Shown: positions 11,145 to 21,670, counted from the stretch's first letter. The stretch is DNA of 64,000 nt from Cordylochernes scorpioides (GCA_030710605.1 CP092880.1:13185639-13249638), one strand, 5' to 3'. Numbers and translations: made by a program. Notes: generated from the sequence alone by a model not told the origin.

Positions 11145-11200
11145 GAGAATCTGCATAAGACCGAAAGGTGTTAATATTGCTTTTTGTTGTTGTATATATG
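11145..11200 (+). mobile_element. Retroposon tail, (TTG)n family (degenerate)
   Basis: AGAGAATCTGCATAAGACCG, a GGTGTTAATATTGC variant of the AATAAAG block, then TTTTTGTTGTTG. Degenerate relative of the tails at 45805 and 55965. Confidence 0.5.
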
Positions 11201-11449
11201 TTTTTTTTCTCTCTCTATATCCGTAACCACATTTTATATCAAATGTAACAGTACATGTGTGTGCATTACACATCTTTGTGTGATAATAAGGAATACTAAA
11301 ATGGAGCAGCCATCATTGTTTCTCTGCATAACGGAAGATGCCCAAAATAGATATTGGAAAGCTGATAAAAATTACTGTTTGTCGTGTAAAGAAGCAGTTT
11401 AACGAGGCCAAAGGTGACATAGAGGGTACACAAGGCAAAGAAGACATTT

Positions 11450-11660
11450 CTAGCTAAACACCTCTTTGGAATTACAAAAAAAAAAAAAAGGAATAAGATG
11501 CCGCAACTCTTTTTATTTGCTTGATTAAAGAAGCTTTTGTCGAAATTCGCAATTATTTTTGAAAGACTGTGAAGATTCCATTAGATCCTTTGTGGATCTC
11601 ATTAAATAAAGTCCGCATTGGATTTCTTCTTCTTTCTTATCTCCACTCAATCACACTAAG
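11450..11660. repeat. Repeat module shared with 7763-7845
   Basis: AGCTAAACACCTCTTTGG, then GTGAAGATTCCATTAGATC and AATAAAGTCCGCATTGG match the centre of the 7508-8015 palindrome, here split by about 90 bp of extra sequence. It runs into TTCTTCTTTCTTATCTCCAC, the start of the repeat family at 26900 and 54690. Confidence 0.55.
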
Positions 11661-11698
11661 GTATCAAGCTTGTAAAGCCGCACTGTACTGACAAGGAT

Positions 11699-11825
11699 CA
11701 GTTCTTAATTTACCATAGTTGGTGTTGTGGCGTTGTCCCTGACCTAAGGCTGATGCTAGTTTACGGCGAAGATCGATAGATGACGTCTGTTTCGATGGGA
11801 GAGATGTCCTTTATTTTTATAGAAA
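11699..11825. repeat. Arm fragment, CCGAGGCCGCTAG family
   Basis: GTTGGTGTTGTGGCGTTGTC.. through GATGGGAGAGATGTCC matches one arm of the 41100-41365 palindrome with about 15-20 percent divergence by eye. Confidence 0.5.
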
Positions 11826-11912
11826 AAACACGGGTAGGGGGACAGTCGCTGGATACTGATATTTGGGTCCCTAACTCTCCAGACTGTACCCCCCCTCGAC
11901 AACTATATACAG

Positions 11913-12041
11913 GACGTTGTTGAGAGAGATGTCAACAAAGCTCCCCACAACATCATCCAGTCTATCAATGCTGTGGTTCACACGGTAATGGATCAAATGT
12001 TAGTCGCCAAGGCTTGTGCTTCATTCTGCACTGTTCTGTGA
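11913..12041 (+). pseudogene. Tc1/mariner-superfamily transposase C-terminal relic
   Basis: A 42-residue frame reading VERDVNKAPHNIIQSI.. and ending ..ACASFCTVL before TGA resembles the C-terminal end of IS630/Tc1-like transposases, where a KPHNN-type string precedes a helix and an ACxxFRxR motif. The upstream catalytic domain is absent and the preceding sequence is out of frame. It lies between two arms of the CCGAGGCCGCTAG family. Assignment rests on the short motif only. Confidence 0.4.
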
Positions 12042-12049
12042 TAGTTAGG

Positions 12050-12181
12050 TGACAAAGCCATAACAGTTTGCTAGAGTTGTGACTCTGTCACCGACCCGAG
12101 GCCGTTAGTTTGCGGCTACGGTCAATAGATTACGTCTAGTATTGACGTCTATTTTAATGGGAGAGACACCTTTGCTTTTTA
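12050..12181. repeat. Arm fragment, CCGAGGCCGCTAG family
   Basis: CTCTGTCACCGACCCGAGGC.. through TTAATGGGAGAGACACC; same arm as 4950-5035 and 7915-8000. Confidence 0.6.
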
Positions 12182-12214
12182 TTATTTTATTTTTAAATTA
12201 TTTTTTCACATACA

Positions 12215-12420
12215 TGTTTAATTAAAAAGACATATATTGGATCAAAATATTATTTATTTTACCAATATTTTAGTTGGCTGAACGCCAACTTTTTACCAAG
12301 GTTTTATAACATATTAATATGTTATAATACCTTGATAAAGGTTGGTGTTCAGCCAACTGAAATATTGGTAAAATAAATGATATTTTAATCCAATATATGT
12401 CTTTTTAATTAAAGATTTAT
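12215..12420. repeat. Foldback repeat, 'GACATATATTGGATCAAAAT' family
   Basis: Arms of about 100 bp: TAATTAAAAAGACATATATT.. on the left and its complement at 12325-12418, round a short TTATAACATATTAATATG centre. Each arm contains GTTGGCTGAACGCCAAC-type stem then TGAAATATT, again a hairpin followed by GAAA and a small palindrome. Other copies: 43135-43290, 52365-52446 (half), 62305-62420 (half). Confidence 0.85.
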
Positions 12421-14320
12421 TTATGGATTGCTTTATTTTCAAAACATATATGTTTATGTATAATAATCGAAAATTTTCTAAAACCTTAAAAAATAAAAGA
12501 AATAAAATCTCTTTGTGTGTTTTATTCTTTGTTTCAGATATATTCTCAAAATATTTAATATTGCAGACGAAACTTTGCGGCGATAGTTAGGTTTAAAGAG
12601 AACCACTGTCATAGTTATATTATTGATTGATGATATTAATATATTAAAAATAAGACAGGAAGTCAATGAAACGTCTGGAGTCAAACTATTGGTTAATGTG
12701 GCTGTGTTTTTGCCTGAATCTAATTCAAACCAACAATTGATCTTCAGAACTATTAATTTATTAATTAATTCCTTTCATCATTGCTACTATACCATCACTA
12801 ATACTAATTTTAATAATAAACTTCTTTGTTATTTGTAGTGGAAGCGTTCTGGGCCCATAACCTGTTGGGAAAAATCATATAGTAGTAATAGAAGAAAGTT
12901 CCATTATTACTTGAAGATATAAAACAATAAAAGAAGGACAAGGGATCAAATTATATATACATCAGCAGCTCACGTCGGCCTGCCCTATCCAATAACCACT
13001 AGCCAACTAACAATCCAACAAGGCCGTGCTATATAGGCAGAGATGTCAATTTTCATAGATAATACTAAAACTATGCAATTATTTGCATATCAAATATCAT
13101 AGAAATATCCGCAATTGTCAATTTCAACAATGTTCTAATATGGTTAAACAGCAATCATTCATACAATTCATTCGTTTACTATTTAATAAAGAAAACTAAT
13201 TATAGAAATTTTCCTATTTTATTTCAGAAATACAATCTTCTATTACTCTTTTCAATAAAAAAAAAAAACCGCACATATATAATTTAATTATCGCTAAATA
13301 ATATGTACACAAAATTCATTCACTAAAGTAACTTTTTATTTAGAACTTTGGTTCACAAACACACACAAACCTTTTCATAATTAAATTGAGTCAAGGCATC
13401 TAATGAATTCGTAGAATTTTTGTAAGAAAGGAAAATGTGTCAAAGAGAGGAACGTGGTTGGAGGAACGTGAGGTGGCTATATACACCAGAGGCTGGGAGC
13501 AAGCCTATAATTGACTTTACCATCGCCCCCAGGGTCCCTAGGGACAAGTAATTTCGTTACACCGAGCTGGCAAGTACACAGAAGACGACGCCATGTTTAA
13601 ATTTGTGGAAAGGGAAAACACTTGTTATCCCTTACAGCCAAGTATAATCAGCAAAGTTGTGAGAGGAACTTTCTATTGTGTAACCACCTCTCTTCTTCAA
13701 CACAGCTTATATTGATTTTCCCGCCCAAAATTTAGGCCTAATCAACTCGCAGACGACGAATTAGTTTACTTCAAAACTTTTATCTTTTTTTCTTTCTTAT
13801 TTAAAGAATCGGCTGATTCACTTTTGTTAAACCTAAAATTCTTTAAGTCTTTAGATAAAACGTTAGAATTATAACTAGTTTTTACTTCTTTTTCTAAAAG
13901 TTTTTTTATAAATTAGATTTTGAGCTTTTACGAATAACGATTTGAATATTAAAGTTTTTAATCATTTTTATTTTTTATAAAGATATAAAAGCGTTGAATT
14001 GAAACAAATATCTTTTTTCACTTATAAAAAATTTACAATAAACAATAAATTCGAATTTTAAACAACAATAAATTTAAATTTTATTTGTCATAATGAAATA
14101 TGTTCGTGAAAAATTTAATAGGGAAAAGAACAGTCTGGAAAAAATATAATAAGAAAACCTGTCATTTTTCATAAAAATAAACTCTACCAGATGAGTAACG
14201 CCATCTATAGAACTAAATATAAACTAAACGTTTAATATAATATTTTATTTGATAAAATAGGATTTTATTTGAATGATCAGAGGCTGTTTTTGCCATCATA
14301 TGGAAGATCAAAACAATCCA
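12421..14320. other. No gene seen
   Basis: AT-rich DNA. A GC-richer patch at 13430-13710 (..GGTCCCTAGGGACAAGTAAT..) contains TATATAC and a CCCTAGGGA palindrome but no long frame. Nothing else recognisable. Confidence 0.45.
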
Positions 14321-14339
14321 TAGGATTTTCACTGGGTGA

Positions 14340-14490
14340 GCTTCATGCAATGTAAATATATTACCAAAGTGAAATTGTACTGGGATCTGGTGGATACATT
14401 AAGAAAAAGGCATCTCCTGATCGTGCAACTAAAAATTGCTAACAGCGTGCGCCATCTATCGGAATAAATATCAACTATTCTGAATATAGA
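14340..14490. repeat. Dispersed repeat, 'GTACTGGGAT..GCCATCTATCGGAATAAAT' family
   Basis: AAATTGTACTGGGATCTGG, AGAAAAAGGCATCTCCTGAT and CGCCATCTATCGGAATAAAT are shared with 46430-46660, 48140-48278 plus 52176-52250, and 56260-56400. Non-coding; one copy is the landing site of the copia element. Confidence 0.65.
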
Positions 14491-14509
14491 GCAATCCATA
14501 ATACATTTA

Positions 14510-14735
14510 TATTTTTTTAAAAAAGGCCTATTTTGGATTTTAATACAATTATTTATTAATCCGATATTTCGATGGATCAATCTTCCATCTTTTACGAGGT
14601 GTTTTGCCGTGAAGCACGCAGCAGGTCGCGTGCTTCACGGCAAAACACCTCGTAAAAGATGGAAGATTGATCCATCGAAATATCGGATTAATAAATAATT
14701 GTATTAAAATCCAAAATAGGCCTTATTTTTAAAAT
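14510..14735. repeat. Near-perfect palindrome, 96-bp identical arms
   Basis: The arms from AGGCCTATTTTGGATTTTAA (left, from 14524) to GTGAAGCACGC are exact reverse complements for 96 bp round an 8-bp loop (AGCAGGTC). Imperfect pairing continues a further 10-15 bp. The transcript would be one long hairpin. Arm tips contain TCCATCGAAATATC, a GAAA-plus-palindrome string like the other foldbacks. Confidence 0.95.
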
Positions 14736-14749
14736 ATCAACTAATCGTC

Positions 14750-15000
14750 GATTTTTAATTATTCCAGAATTGGCCAAATACTTTTTTTTTTGATTAAACA
14801 AGAAAAGCTAACGATGTATCCGTTTCAAGCTGTTGACCTTCATCAGCGTGATGCAAGCTGTACCTAAACGACCATTCTCTTAAAATGGCAGAGCTGCATC
14901 TAGTGGTATAAAAATTAACTAGTTCAACGATATCTAGCCAAGTTAAATCAACATTCGATTTTTGCTCTACTATATGACGCTCTGCCATTAAAAATGCTAA
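14750..15000. repeat. Decayed copy of the ribozyme-bearing family
   Basis: Contains TCCGTTTCAAGCTGTTGACC..CATCAGCG (minus strand: CTGATGA, a weakened stem II, GAAAC) and GGCAGAGCTGCATCTAGTGG. Stem II no longer pairs fully and the stem III palindrome is gone, so the motif is probably dead. Confidence 0.55.
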
Positions 15001-15309
15001 TGTGATTGTAATGTAAATGTGAAATGTGTCATCAAGATTTGCCTTTTTGGTTTTAATATATATATGCGTTATATATATATAAGAGATAAATCAAAAAGAT
15101 CCTAACACATTCAATCTGAAGCCCAAACGATCTGTTATAAACAAGTCGAATTAAAACGTCTAATCTGAAGCTTAAACGATCCGTTATATATTAAAAAGTA
15201 AACGATCCAAAGAAGTCGAATCAAAACGTCCAATCTGAAGCCCAAGCGATCCGTTATAAACAAGTCGAATCAAAACGTCCAATCTGAAGCCCAAACAACC
15301 CGTTATATA

Positions 15310-16072
15310 CGAGGGGCATCCAATAAATAAGTTTCCCTATTTTGTAACAAATAAACAACTTTATTTACAATTATGCAGTTATTTTATTTTCATTATACAA
15401 CTCTTAGACTACTTCTCTACATAATCACCATTTCTGTCCAAACATCTTTGGTACCGTTGTAGCGATTTTTTGATACCACTGTTGTACAAGCCGTGTCCTG
15501 TCTTCGTAGCCAGTGGTTCGCCTCCGCCTGTTTTCAATTCAAATTCAAAACATCTGACATGATTGTTCCAATCGAAGAGCATCCAATTTCGATTCCAGGA
15601 GGCAGTCGAATCATTATTTCGTCAATGGTGACGCGGCGATTTGCTTACACCACATTCCGAACAGCAGCCACGGCTGCATTGTCCGTAGCAGTAACGGGCC
15701 TGTCGCTTCGCTCGTCATCATGCACGTTTTGCCGTCCTTCCAAGAACCATGAACGCCATCGACGAACCATTTGGATGCTCATACATCCTTCACCATACAC
15801 TGACACTAAATTGCGATGAATATTGACCGCAGTTTCATTTTTCGCTGTGAAAAAACGAATTACAGAACGGAGTTCGCAAGTGGACACGTTCACCAGTGGT
15901 AGCTCCATGGAAACTGAAGCGCTACGGACTTGCGCGTACGAGTAGAGTGATTTTGAAAGGTCACCAGCTTCCAACGCATCCTAGTGACCATTTCTTACCT
16001 ACTAACTAATTTTTACAACGTTTCGTTCGCCGAAAAAAAAAATAGGGAAACTTATTTATTGGATGCCCCTCG
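15310..16072 (-). mobile_element. Internally deleted mariner-like element
   Basis: Inverted termini CGAGGGGCATCCAATAAATA and its complement, each about 34 bp, flanked by the TA at 15308-15309 and 16073-16074. At 763 bp it is well short of the roughly 1.3 kb of a full mariner. It sits inside a satellite monomer whose pattern resumes on the other side. Confidence 0.9.
15645..15974 (-). pseudogene. Mariner transposase N-terminal fragment
   Basis: 109 codons containing the paired helix-turn-helix DNA-binding region: CELRSVIRFFTAKNETAVNI, then SIQMVRRWRSWFLEGRQ and DDERSDRPV, characteristic of mariner transposases. The frame then joins directly to a stretch resembling the extreme C-terminus (..LDRNGDYVEK then stop, read near 15410-15440), in a different frame. 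The whole catalytic D,D,D domain is missing, so this copy can bind termini at best and needs a transposase from elsewhere to move. Confidence 0.85.
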
Positions 16073-16815
16073 TATAAACAAGTCGAATTAAAACGTCCAA
16101 TCTGAAGCTCAAACGATCCGTTATATATTAAAAAGTAAACGATCCAAAGAAGTCGAATCAAAACGTCCAATCTGAAGCCCAAACGATCCGTTATATCTAA
16201 ACAAGTCGAATCAAAAGTCCCATCTGAAGCCCAAACGATCCTTTATAAACAAGTCGAATCAAAACGTCCAATTTGAAGCCCAAACGATCCGTTATATCTA
16301 AACAAGTCGAATCAAAACGTCCAATCTGAAGCCCAAATGATCCGTTATATATAAACAAGTCGAATCAAAACGTCCAATCTGAAGCCCAAACGATCCGTTA
16401 TATATAAACAAGTCGAATCAAAATGTCCAATCTGAAGCCCAAACGATCCGTTATATATAAACAAGTCGAATCAAAACGTCCAATCTGAAGCCCAAACGAT
16501 CCGTTATATATAAACAAGTCGAATCAAAACGTCCAATCTGAAGCCCAAACGATCCGTTATATATAAACAAGTCGAATCAAAACGTCCAATCTGAAGCCCA
16601 AACGATCCGTTATAAACAAGTCGAGTCAAAATGTCCAATCTGACGCCCAAACGATCCGTTATATATAAACAAATCGAATCAAAACGTCTCATCTGACGCC
16701 CAAACGATCCGTTATATATAAACAAGTCGAATCAAAACGTCCAATCTGAAGCCCAAACGATCCGTTATAAACAAGTCGAATCAAACCGTCCAATCTGACG
16801 CCCAAAAGATCAGCT

Positions 16816-18185
16816 AGATCTGCCAAATCAACAAGACCCAAAAACATCCAAATCTGATGACGAACAATCAGCGAGAGTTCCCAGCAACTTCGTGCATACC
16901 GTTGTACTTCAGGGAAGTGTCTGATGGATCACAGTGGGTGGCTTTCCCTCGTGAGGAAGAGACTTCGGGAGCGTGGGCAACGGTTAATTGGGCTTCTTGA
17001 TGCTGGAGCAGATAATGAGGCGAGTTGTGTGGTCAGGGTAGCCCAGCACCCCCCTTGCCACAGACAGGAGGGAGGGAGGGTGATCTTAAAAAAACCTGCC
17101 CAACGGCTGGGCCACAAATTACGGGTTAGAACTCCCGCTCTATCGTAAATTACTGGGGTCTTGTGTTTGTTTTACGGCCATCGGTCACCGGCCATTTGTC
17201 ACATGGTCCTGTACATCTCTTCGCTTAATCATGGCCACACCTTTTCTTTTTACCCCCTAATTACAATAACATGACCGTTTTTACAGCTTTTCTGGTTGGG
17301 TTAGTGGATGGTGTGTGTGAATTTTTTGGTTTTGCTTCTCTCCTTTTAGTGGTTTTAATGTTATTGATTGGTTTATTGGTCGTGATATAAATATATGACG
17401 GATGCATCGATGTAACAAAAATGATGGAATATGTTGTAGGTTCTCTAATTTAGGCTTATCATTACCATCTTTTCTTTTGTTGTTGTTGTTTTTGAATGAT
17501 ATGAGTTTTCTAGTTCTTGTATTCGTTTTCTCTTTTTTTTTGATTGGTTAAATGGTTATGGAAGAGTATTATATTCTTTATAGAAGTGCTTTTAGGATGT
17601 GTTTTTGTAATTATATTCTTATTTTTGCTATATTTGTTTATATCTATTGTTTCAATAAAAATAGGTATGCCCAATTGTTGACTAATCTGATACCTGAAAG
17701 CGCTTTTTGAAAAGAAGATTTTGGTGAGGTAAAAAATGCCTGTGAAGTCTTTTGCTTGGATAAAAAGAGAAATTAATTTTGAAATTTAGAAAGAAAAAGA
17801 TTTATATATATAAGTTTGAGCGAAACAAGTGGTATGTGTTTTTGTTGTTTTTCAGTGATTATATATATAATTTCTTCCTTTTATATCTAATATTTGATAT
17901 CTAAAGTACTATAATGTAGCGGAGTGTATTTTTGTTAATTTACATAATTTTAAGTTTCAGATTTTGCTTAGATTTATTTGTATAGATTGGTTTGGATTGT
18001 CATTACTTTATAAACTGGTGTATCTTTAATTTTAGGGTAGTAGACCGTTTGTTGGTACAGAAGAATAAAGCTCTTTTTCTATTTACCTCTTCCGACAACT
18101 ATTGTTCTAACGCGACATGGGTGCAATCTATGTATATCAACCTAAACAAAATGTGAAACTCTTAATGTAAATTAACATAAATACA
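16816..18185. other. No gene seen
   Basis: GC-richer patch at 16850-17160 with overlapping short frames on both strands (74 and 62 codons) and no recognisable motif; it might be the remnant of an LTR or LINE. From 17160 to 18185 the DNA is AT-rich with TTG and T runs. Confidence 0.4.
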
Positions 18186-18189
18186 AAAT

Positions 18190-18390
18190 AACTACGCTTC
18201 AATATAAATAAGACTGACGAGGGCCAACAGCCCGAAACGCGTTCATGGTTGGCTTTTCTTGATTTATCAAGAAAATGGGTTGTCCAAATATCAGGGAACA
18301 GGCTAAACCAACGTTTAGTTGATTTCTGTTCTACTAGATGGCGCTCTGCCATCTAAAAAGTTAATCGAACATGGTCATGATATGTCTTTT
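18190..18390. repeat. Ribozyme-bearing family, 5'-truncated copy
   Basis: Begins at the hammerhead and runs through TTGATTTATCAAGAAAATGG, AACGTTTAGTTGATTTCTG and AGATGGCGCTCTGCCATCTA. Same order as 21624-21920. Confidence 0.75.
18214..18249 (+). ncRNA. Hammerhead ribozyme motif lacking stem I 5' strand
   Basis: CTGACGA (18214-18220), stem II GGGC/GCCC with CAACA loop, GAAA (18234-18237), CGCG, TT, CATGGT. Core and stem II are intact, but the sequence before the core (ATAAGA) cannot pair with CATGGT, so the repeat was truncated at stem I. Confidence 0.55.
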
Positions 18391-18734
18391 TTATTTTTAA
18401 AAAATTATTTTTCACATAAGAAAGGATATAAAATATGGCTACGATGTATTATGGATTTAAAAAAAAAGTCAGTTTTCTTGAATCAAGATAGTTTTCACAC
18501 AATCATTATCATTTATCATTACACAGCTTTCAACTCGAACTCCCCACCATGTCTTCAGAAACAAGTTTGGGAAGTACAAGATAAGCAGAATTCTTTAAAT
18601 GATGGGTTTTGTGCTTCATATTTGCCCCAATGGTGACAAAACTAAGGCAGGATCAGGAATAAAGCGGCTTTTAGAATATTGAGATGGGATCGAGTCATTT
18701 TGAAGGTCATCAGAAAAAAATTAAAAGAATTGGA

Positions 18735-18900
18735 AGGGATATACAAGTATTACAAGGGATATACAAATATTACATGGGATATACTTGTATATGAAGGAAT
18801 ATACTTGTATATGAAGGGATATACTTGTATATGAAGGGATATACAAGTATTACAAGGGATATACAAGTATTACAAGGGATATACTTGTATATGAAGGGGA
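18735..18900. repeat. 20-bp minisatellite with inverted unit types
   Basis: Units GGATATACAAGTATTACAAG alternate with GGATATACTTGTATATGAAG. The core ATACAAGTAT/ATACTTGTAT switches orientation between units, so parts of the array can fold on themselves. Confidence 0.85.
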
Positions 18901-18994
18901 ATATATTAATGAAGAAAGTTATTAAGGATAAAACAATGCAAATAGAAAGGTCGGAAGAACAACAATTGAATATCGACAAAATATTTCTTACATA

Positions 18995-19157
18995 CAGTAG
19001 AACCTCCCTTTAGCGGACACCTCTATACAAAGGACAGTTTTCATTTGCAAAATTACCATTTTAACTATTTAACAACTCTACAGTAAGAAGACACCTCTCC
19101 CTAAAGGACACTTTGGCTCTGCAATTAGGTGTTGTCCTTTACAGGGAGGTTCAACTG
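18995..19157. mobile_element. pogo/Tigger-like MITE
   Basis: 163 bp with inverted termini CAGTAGAACCTCCCTTTAGC and CAGTTGAACCTCCCTGTAAA (reverse complement of the right end), and TA on both sides (18993-18994, 19158-19159). CAGTnnAACCTC is the start typical of pogo/Tigger elements. No coding capacity. Confidence 0.85.
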
Positions 19158-19304
19158 TATATACTTAGTCTGGCCATAAATATTATTACAAAACCAAATC
19201 AGCGATAAAATTTTTAATTTGACCGCGTGAAGTATTCAAAATACAGTATTTGTTATTTGAATATCTCGTGCACACGTGTTTAGAAAAAAAAATCGGAATA
19301 AATT

Positions 19305-20320
19305 TGTTTTTTGGTAAGGGATTGGAGTGTTAAAGAAAACCGTATAGTTGTAATAGCCTTACACAAGGTAGGCCAAAGTCCTTCATCAATTTTTAAACTT
19401 TTACAAAATTTTAATATTACGCGTCAATTTGTTTATCGAACCATTGAAAGGTTCAACAAGGCTGGCACTATTAATGACCTTGAAAGATCTGGTCGACCTC
19501 GCGTGCAACGAACGCAAGCAGCTATAAAAGCCATTCGCGAAAGAATTAGTCGAAATCCACGCTGAAAACAAAAGATCTTAGCAAAGCAGATGAATTTAGC
19601 TCCAAGAACCGTTTCCAGGATAATTAGCGAAGACCTTGGACTGAGAGCTTTCAAACGACGCACTGCTCTTAGAGATATTAGGTTTAGATCAAAAATGTTG
19701 TTGGCGCGACATGATGGTCGGTGGCATGAGATAATCCTTTTCACAGACGAGAATATTTTCACTGTCGAGGAAAATATTAATCGTCAGAATGATAGGATAT
19801 ATGCTCGTCTCGTAGCTCTCTTGAAGCTTCTTTGAGAAAGTCAGAAGACTTGAAAAAAGTCACCATCCTTCTTCTGTCATGGCTTGGTATGGAGGTAGCT
19901 ACCAAGGTGTAACAGATCTCCACTTCTGTGCCAAAGGGATAAAAACTACAGCTAAAATCTATCAAGAAGATATTTTGGAACAAACAGTAAAGCCTCTGAA
20001 TACAAAAATGTTTAATGGAGAACATTGGATATTTCAACAAGATTCAGCTCCTGCTCAAAAAGCTAAGTCAACTCAACAATGGTTGGAGACGAATGTTCCG
20101 GAGTTCATAAAGGCCAATGAATGGCCCTCTGGAAGCCCTGATTTAAACCCCTTGATTACAGTTTGTAGGCATATGTAGAGGAAAAGGTGTGCTCTAAAAG
20201 ATATCATAATATGTATAAAAGAAATGAAACCATATTTAGCACGGGTTTTCTCTTTTGTAAATAAAACGTTTCCTATTGTCCTTACAGCCATTGATGGGCC
20301 AGTTCCTCCCATTATGTTCT
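19305..20320 (+). pseudogene. Tc1-like transposase, broken
   Basis: A Tc1-family transposase in pieces. 19311-19565 holds the N-terminal helix-turn-helix (SIFKLLQNFNITRQFVYRTI) and the GRPRV hook; TGA follows at about 19563. 19566-19835 continues with NLAPRTVSRIISEDLGLRAF and the first catalytic Asp in ILFTDENIF. 19879-20155 resumes after a frame change with MAWYGGSYQGVTDLHF, the second Asp in FQQDSAPA and SPDLNPL, where a one-base loss next to the third catalytic position shifts frame and a TAG follows. A further in-register stretch runs to about 20320. Left terminus AGTCTGGCCATAAATATTA begins near 19166. No right inverted repeat was found; a mariner end abuts there. Not functional as read. 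Confidence 0.88.
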
Positions 20321-20324
20321 AATT

Positions 20325-20465
20325 GTATTAGGTTGATGCAAAAATCATGGCCGATTTGTAGTGACAACTGGCAATAACTCGTTACAAGCAAACCTTTATT
20401 AATCAAAATAAAAACCATTGGCATCGATACATCTTTGCCAACGAGAGCTGGTATATTCCAGTTTT
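20325..20465 (-). pseudogene. cecropia-type mariner end with transposase C-terminus relic
   Basis: ATTAGGTTGATGCAAAAATC is close to the terminal repeat of cecropia-type mariners. About 60 bp inside, CTTTATTAATCAAAATAAAA and TTTGCCAACGAGAGCTGG match the conserved region where, on the minus strand, the transposase ends (..SLAKMYRCQW..). The rest of the element is missing. Confidence 0.6.
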
Positions 20466-20729
20466 ATAGAAAGGAAGGACAGTATAGGAAGATTTATAAA
20501 TTTGTAAAAGACAAATTAGAGCTATAAGTTGCATATTATTCATTTACATATTCCACCTCGGGAATGACTCCATCACCATTGGACTGCTCCTTCCTACAGA
20601 GTGAGCAGGTCTATATGGTGACCGATATTGTCAATCTCGCTCTCGAGGTGCACCTTTCTACGCCGCTTAAAATGTATTGATTGTTTTAAAGCTTATTTAG
20701 AGTTTTTTTTATTTATTTCGTTATATATA
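20466..20729. other. No gene seen
   Basis: Short mixed-composition spacer between the mariner relic and a solo LTR. Nothing recognised. Confidence 0.4.
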
Positions 20730-21008
20730 TGTCATAATATATACTCTTCCAGGAATAATAAAGCCAACCTACAGGCAGCGCAGAGAGAGACGGGAGGGTA
20801 AAAGTCCGGTCACTTGAGACATCAGCGACATTCCAAGGGGCGACCACTGGGGCCCGTTAGTTAACATCTCGGGACTTTTAACACAGTTGGGGATTGTGTG
20901 CGACACGAACGGCCGCCCGGCTGTGCCAGTCCCCTCTCTCTCTCGGGTTGTCTGGGTTTCTATTCCAACTTGGGGTGTGATTATTTCTCTTCCTACCTTA
21001 TTATACCA
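20730..21008. mobile_element. Solo LTR-like element, family C (279 bp)
   Basis: Starts TGTCATAATATATACTCTTC and ends CCTTATTATACCA, with TATA on both sides. The inverse copy at 35639-35938 shares the whole body (GACGGGAGGGTAAAAGTCCG, GACATCAGCGACATTCCAAG, GTGATTATTTCTCTTCC) and ends TGTGACA..ATGACA. Orientation of transcription is not clear. No internal region accompanies either copy. Confidence 0.65.
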
Positions 21009-21172
21009 TATATGTATATATTAAAAACAAAAGAGGCATATTCTGACCAGGCTCACATGAGCTTTTCTAGATGGCTGAGCGCCATCTAGTGGAGCAAAAA
21101 TAAACTAAACGTTTATTTAAATTACTCCGTGATAATTGGCCAACCCAATTTCTTGATAAATCATGAAAAGTC

Positions 21173-21623
21173 TGACAAATGTTACTATTATAGGATAACA
21201 CACAAAGTTGCAAATTACTGGGTCCTAAATTAATAATAACTAACAGACAGAAAAGCGCACACTCAAGAGTACAACAACAACAATAAAAAAAATTAAAAAC
21301 TCACGATTTGCTATATAGAAACAAAGCAATATTTATCTTTTATTGTAGCGTTGGTAGGGATCGGACCGGGGTCACACAGGTATGCGAGGAGATCACCAGA
21401 CACGGATAAATCACGTGAGAACACTTTAAGCGTCTCCACACACAATATCCACCACCCACTTCTCGCAATACCATAGCCCCCTTATATATACAGACATGGC
21501 CACATTTGTCCAATGAGAAGAGGTGAGATATTGGTTCACTATCAAACGAAAACAAAATCCTTCCCACTAAAACCTGAGAAAATATTTTTAAAAAGTGCAA
21601 ATATTTGTCAATATAATTTGATA
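21173..21623 (-). mobile_element. Solo LTR, family A (minus)
   Basis: 451 bp between a 4-bp target duplication AGTC (21169-21172 and 21624-21627). Plus strand starts TGACAAATGTTACTATTATA and ends TTTGTCAATATAATTTGATA. On the minus strand it has a TATATAAG box and, downstream, the TACAATAAA-type signal, giving promoter and polyadenylation site in LTR order. Five further insertions in this window share the sequence. Confidence 0.9.
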
Positions 21624-21628
21624 AGTCA

Positions 21629-21670
21629 ACCACGAACGCGTTTCGGGCTGTTGGCCCTCGTCAGCGTGGT
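21629..21670 (-). ncRNA. Hammerhead ribozyme, complete motif
   Basis: Minus strand, in order: ACCACG, CUGACGA, GGGC-CAACA-GCCC, GAAA, CGCG, UU, CGUGGU. Stem I (ACCACG with CGUGGU) is six perfect pairs, stem II four perfect pairs, and all core residues match the hammerhead consensus. Stem III would be the self-complementary CGCG closed by A-U, too small for a stable loop, so cleavage may need a dimer, as reported for hammerheads in Penelope-like elements. Predicted cleavage is after the GUU triplet (between 21635 and 21634). Self-cleavage is inferred, not shown. Confidence 0.8.

Larger units (their letters stand above)
15085..16815. repeat. 53-bp satellite array, interrupted by a mariner
   Basis: Tandem units of AAGTCGAATCAAAACGTCC + AATCTGAAGCCCAAACGATCC + GTTATATATAAAC, with 48-bp variants lacking the TATATAT step. 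Roughly 4 units lie left of the mariner insertion (15310-16072) and about 14 right of it. A variant with GTAAACGATCCAAAG inserted appears on both sides (about 15195 and 16135), suggesting a higher-order duplication older than the insertion. Open frames across it are artefacts. Confidence 0.92.

Noticed and set aside
15085..16815. CRISPR-like direct repeats
   Set aside because: Units are contiguous with no unique spacers, there are no cas genes, and the context is eukaryotic.
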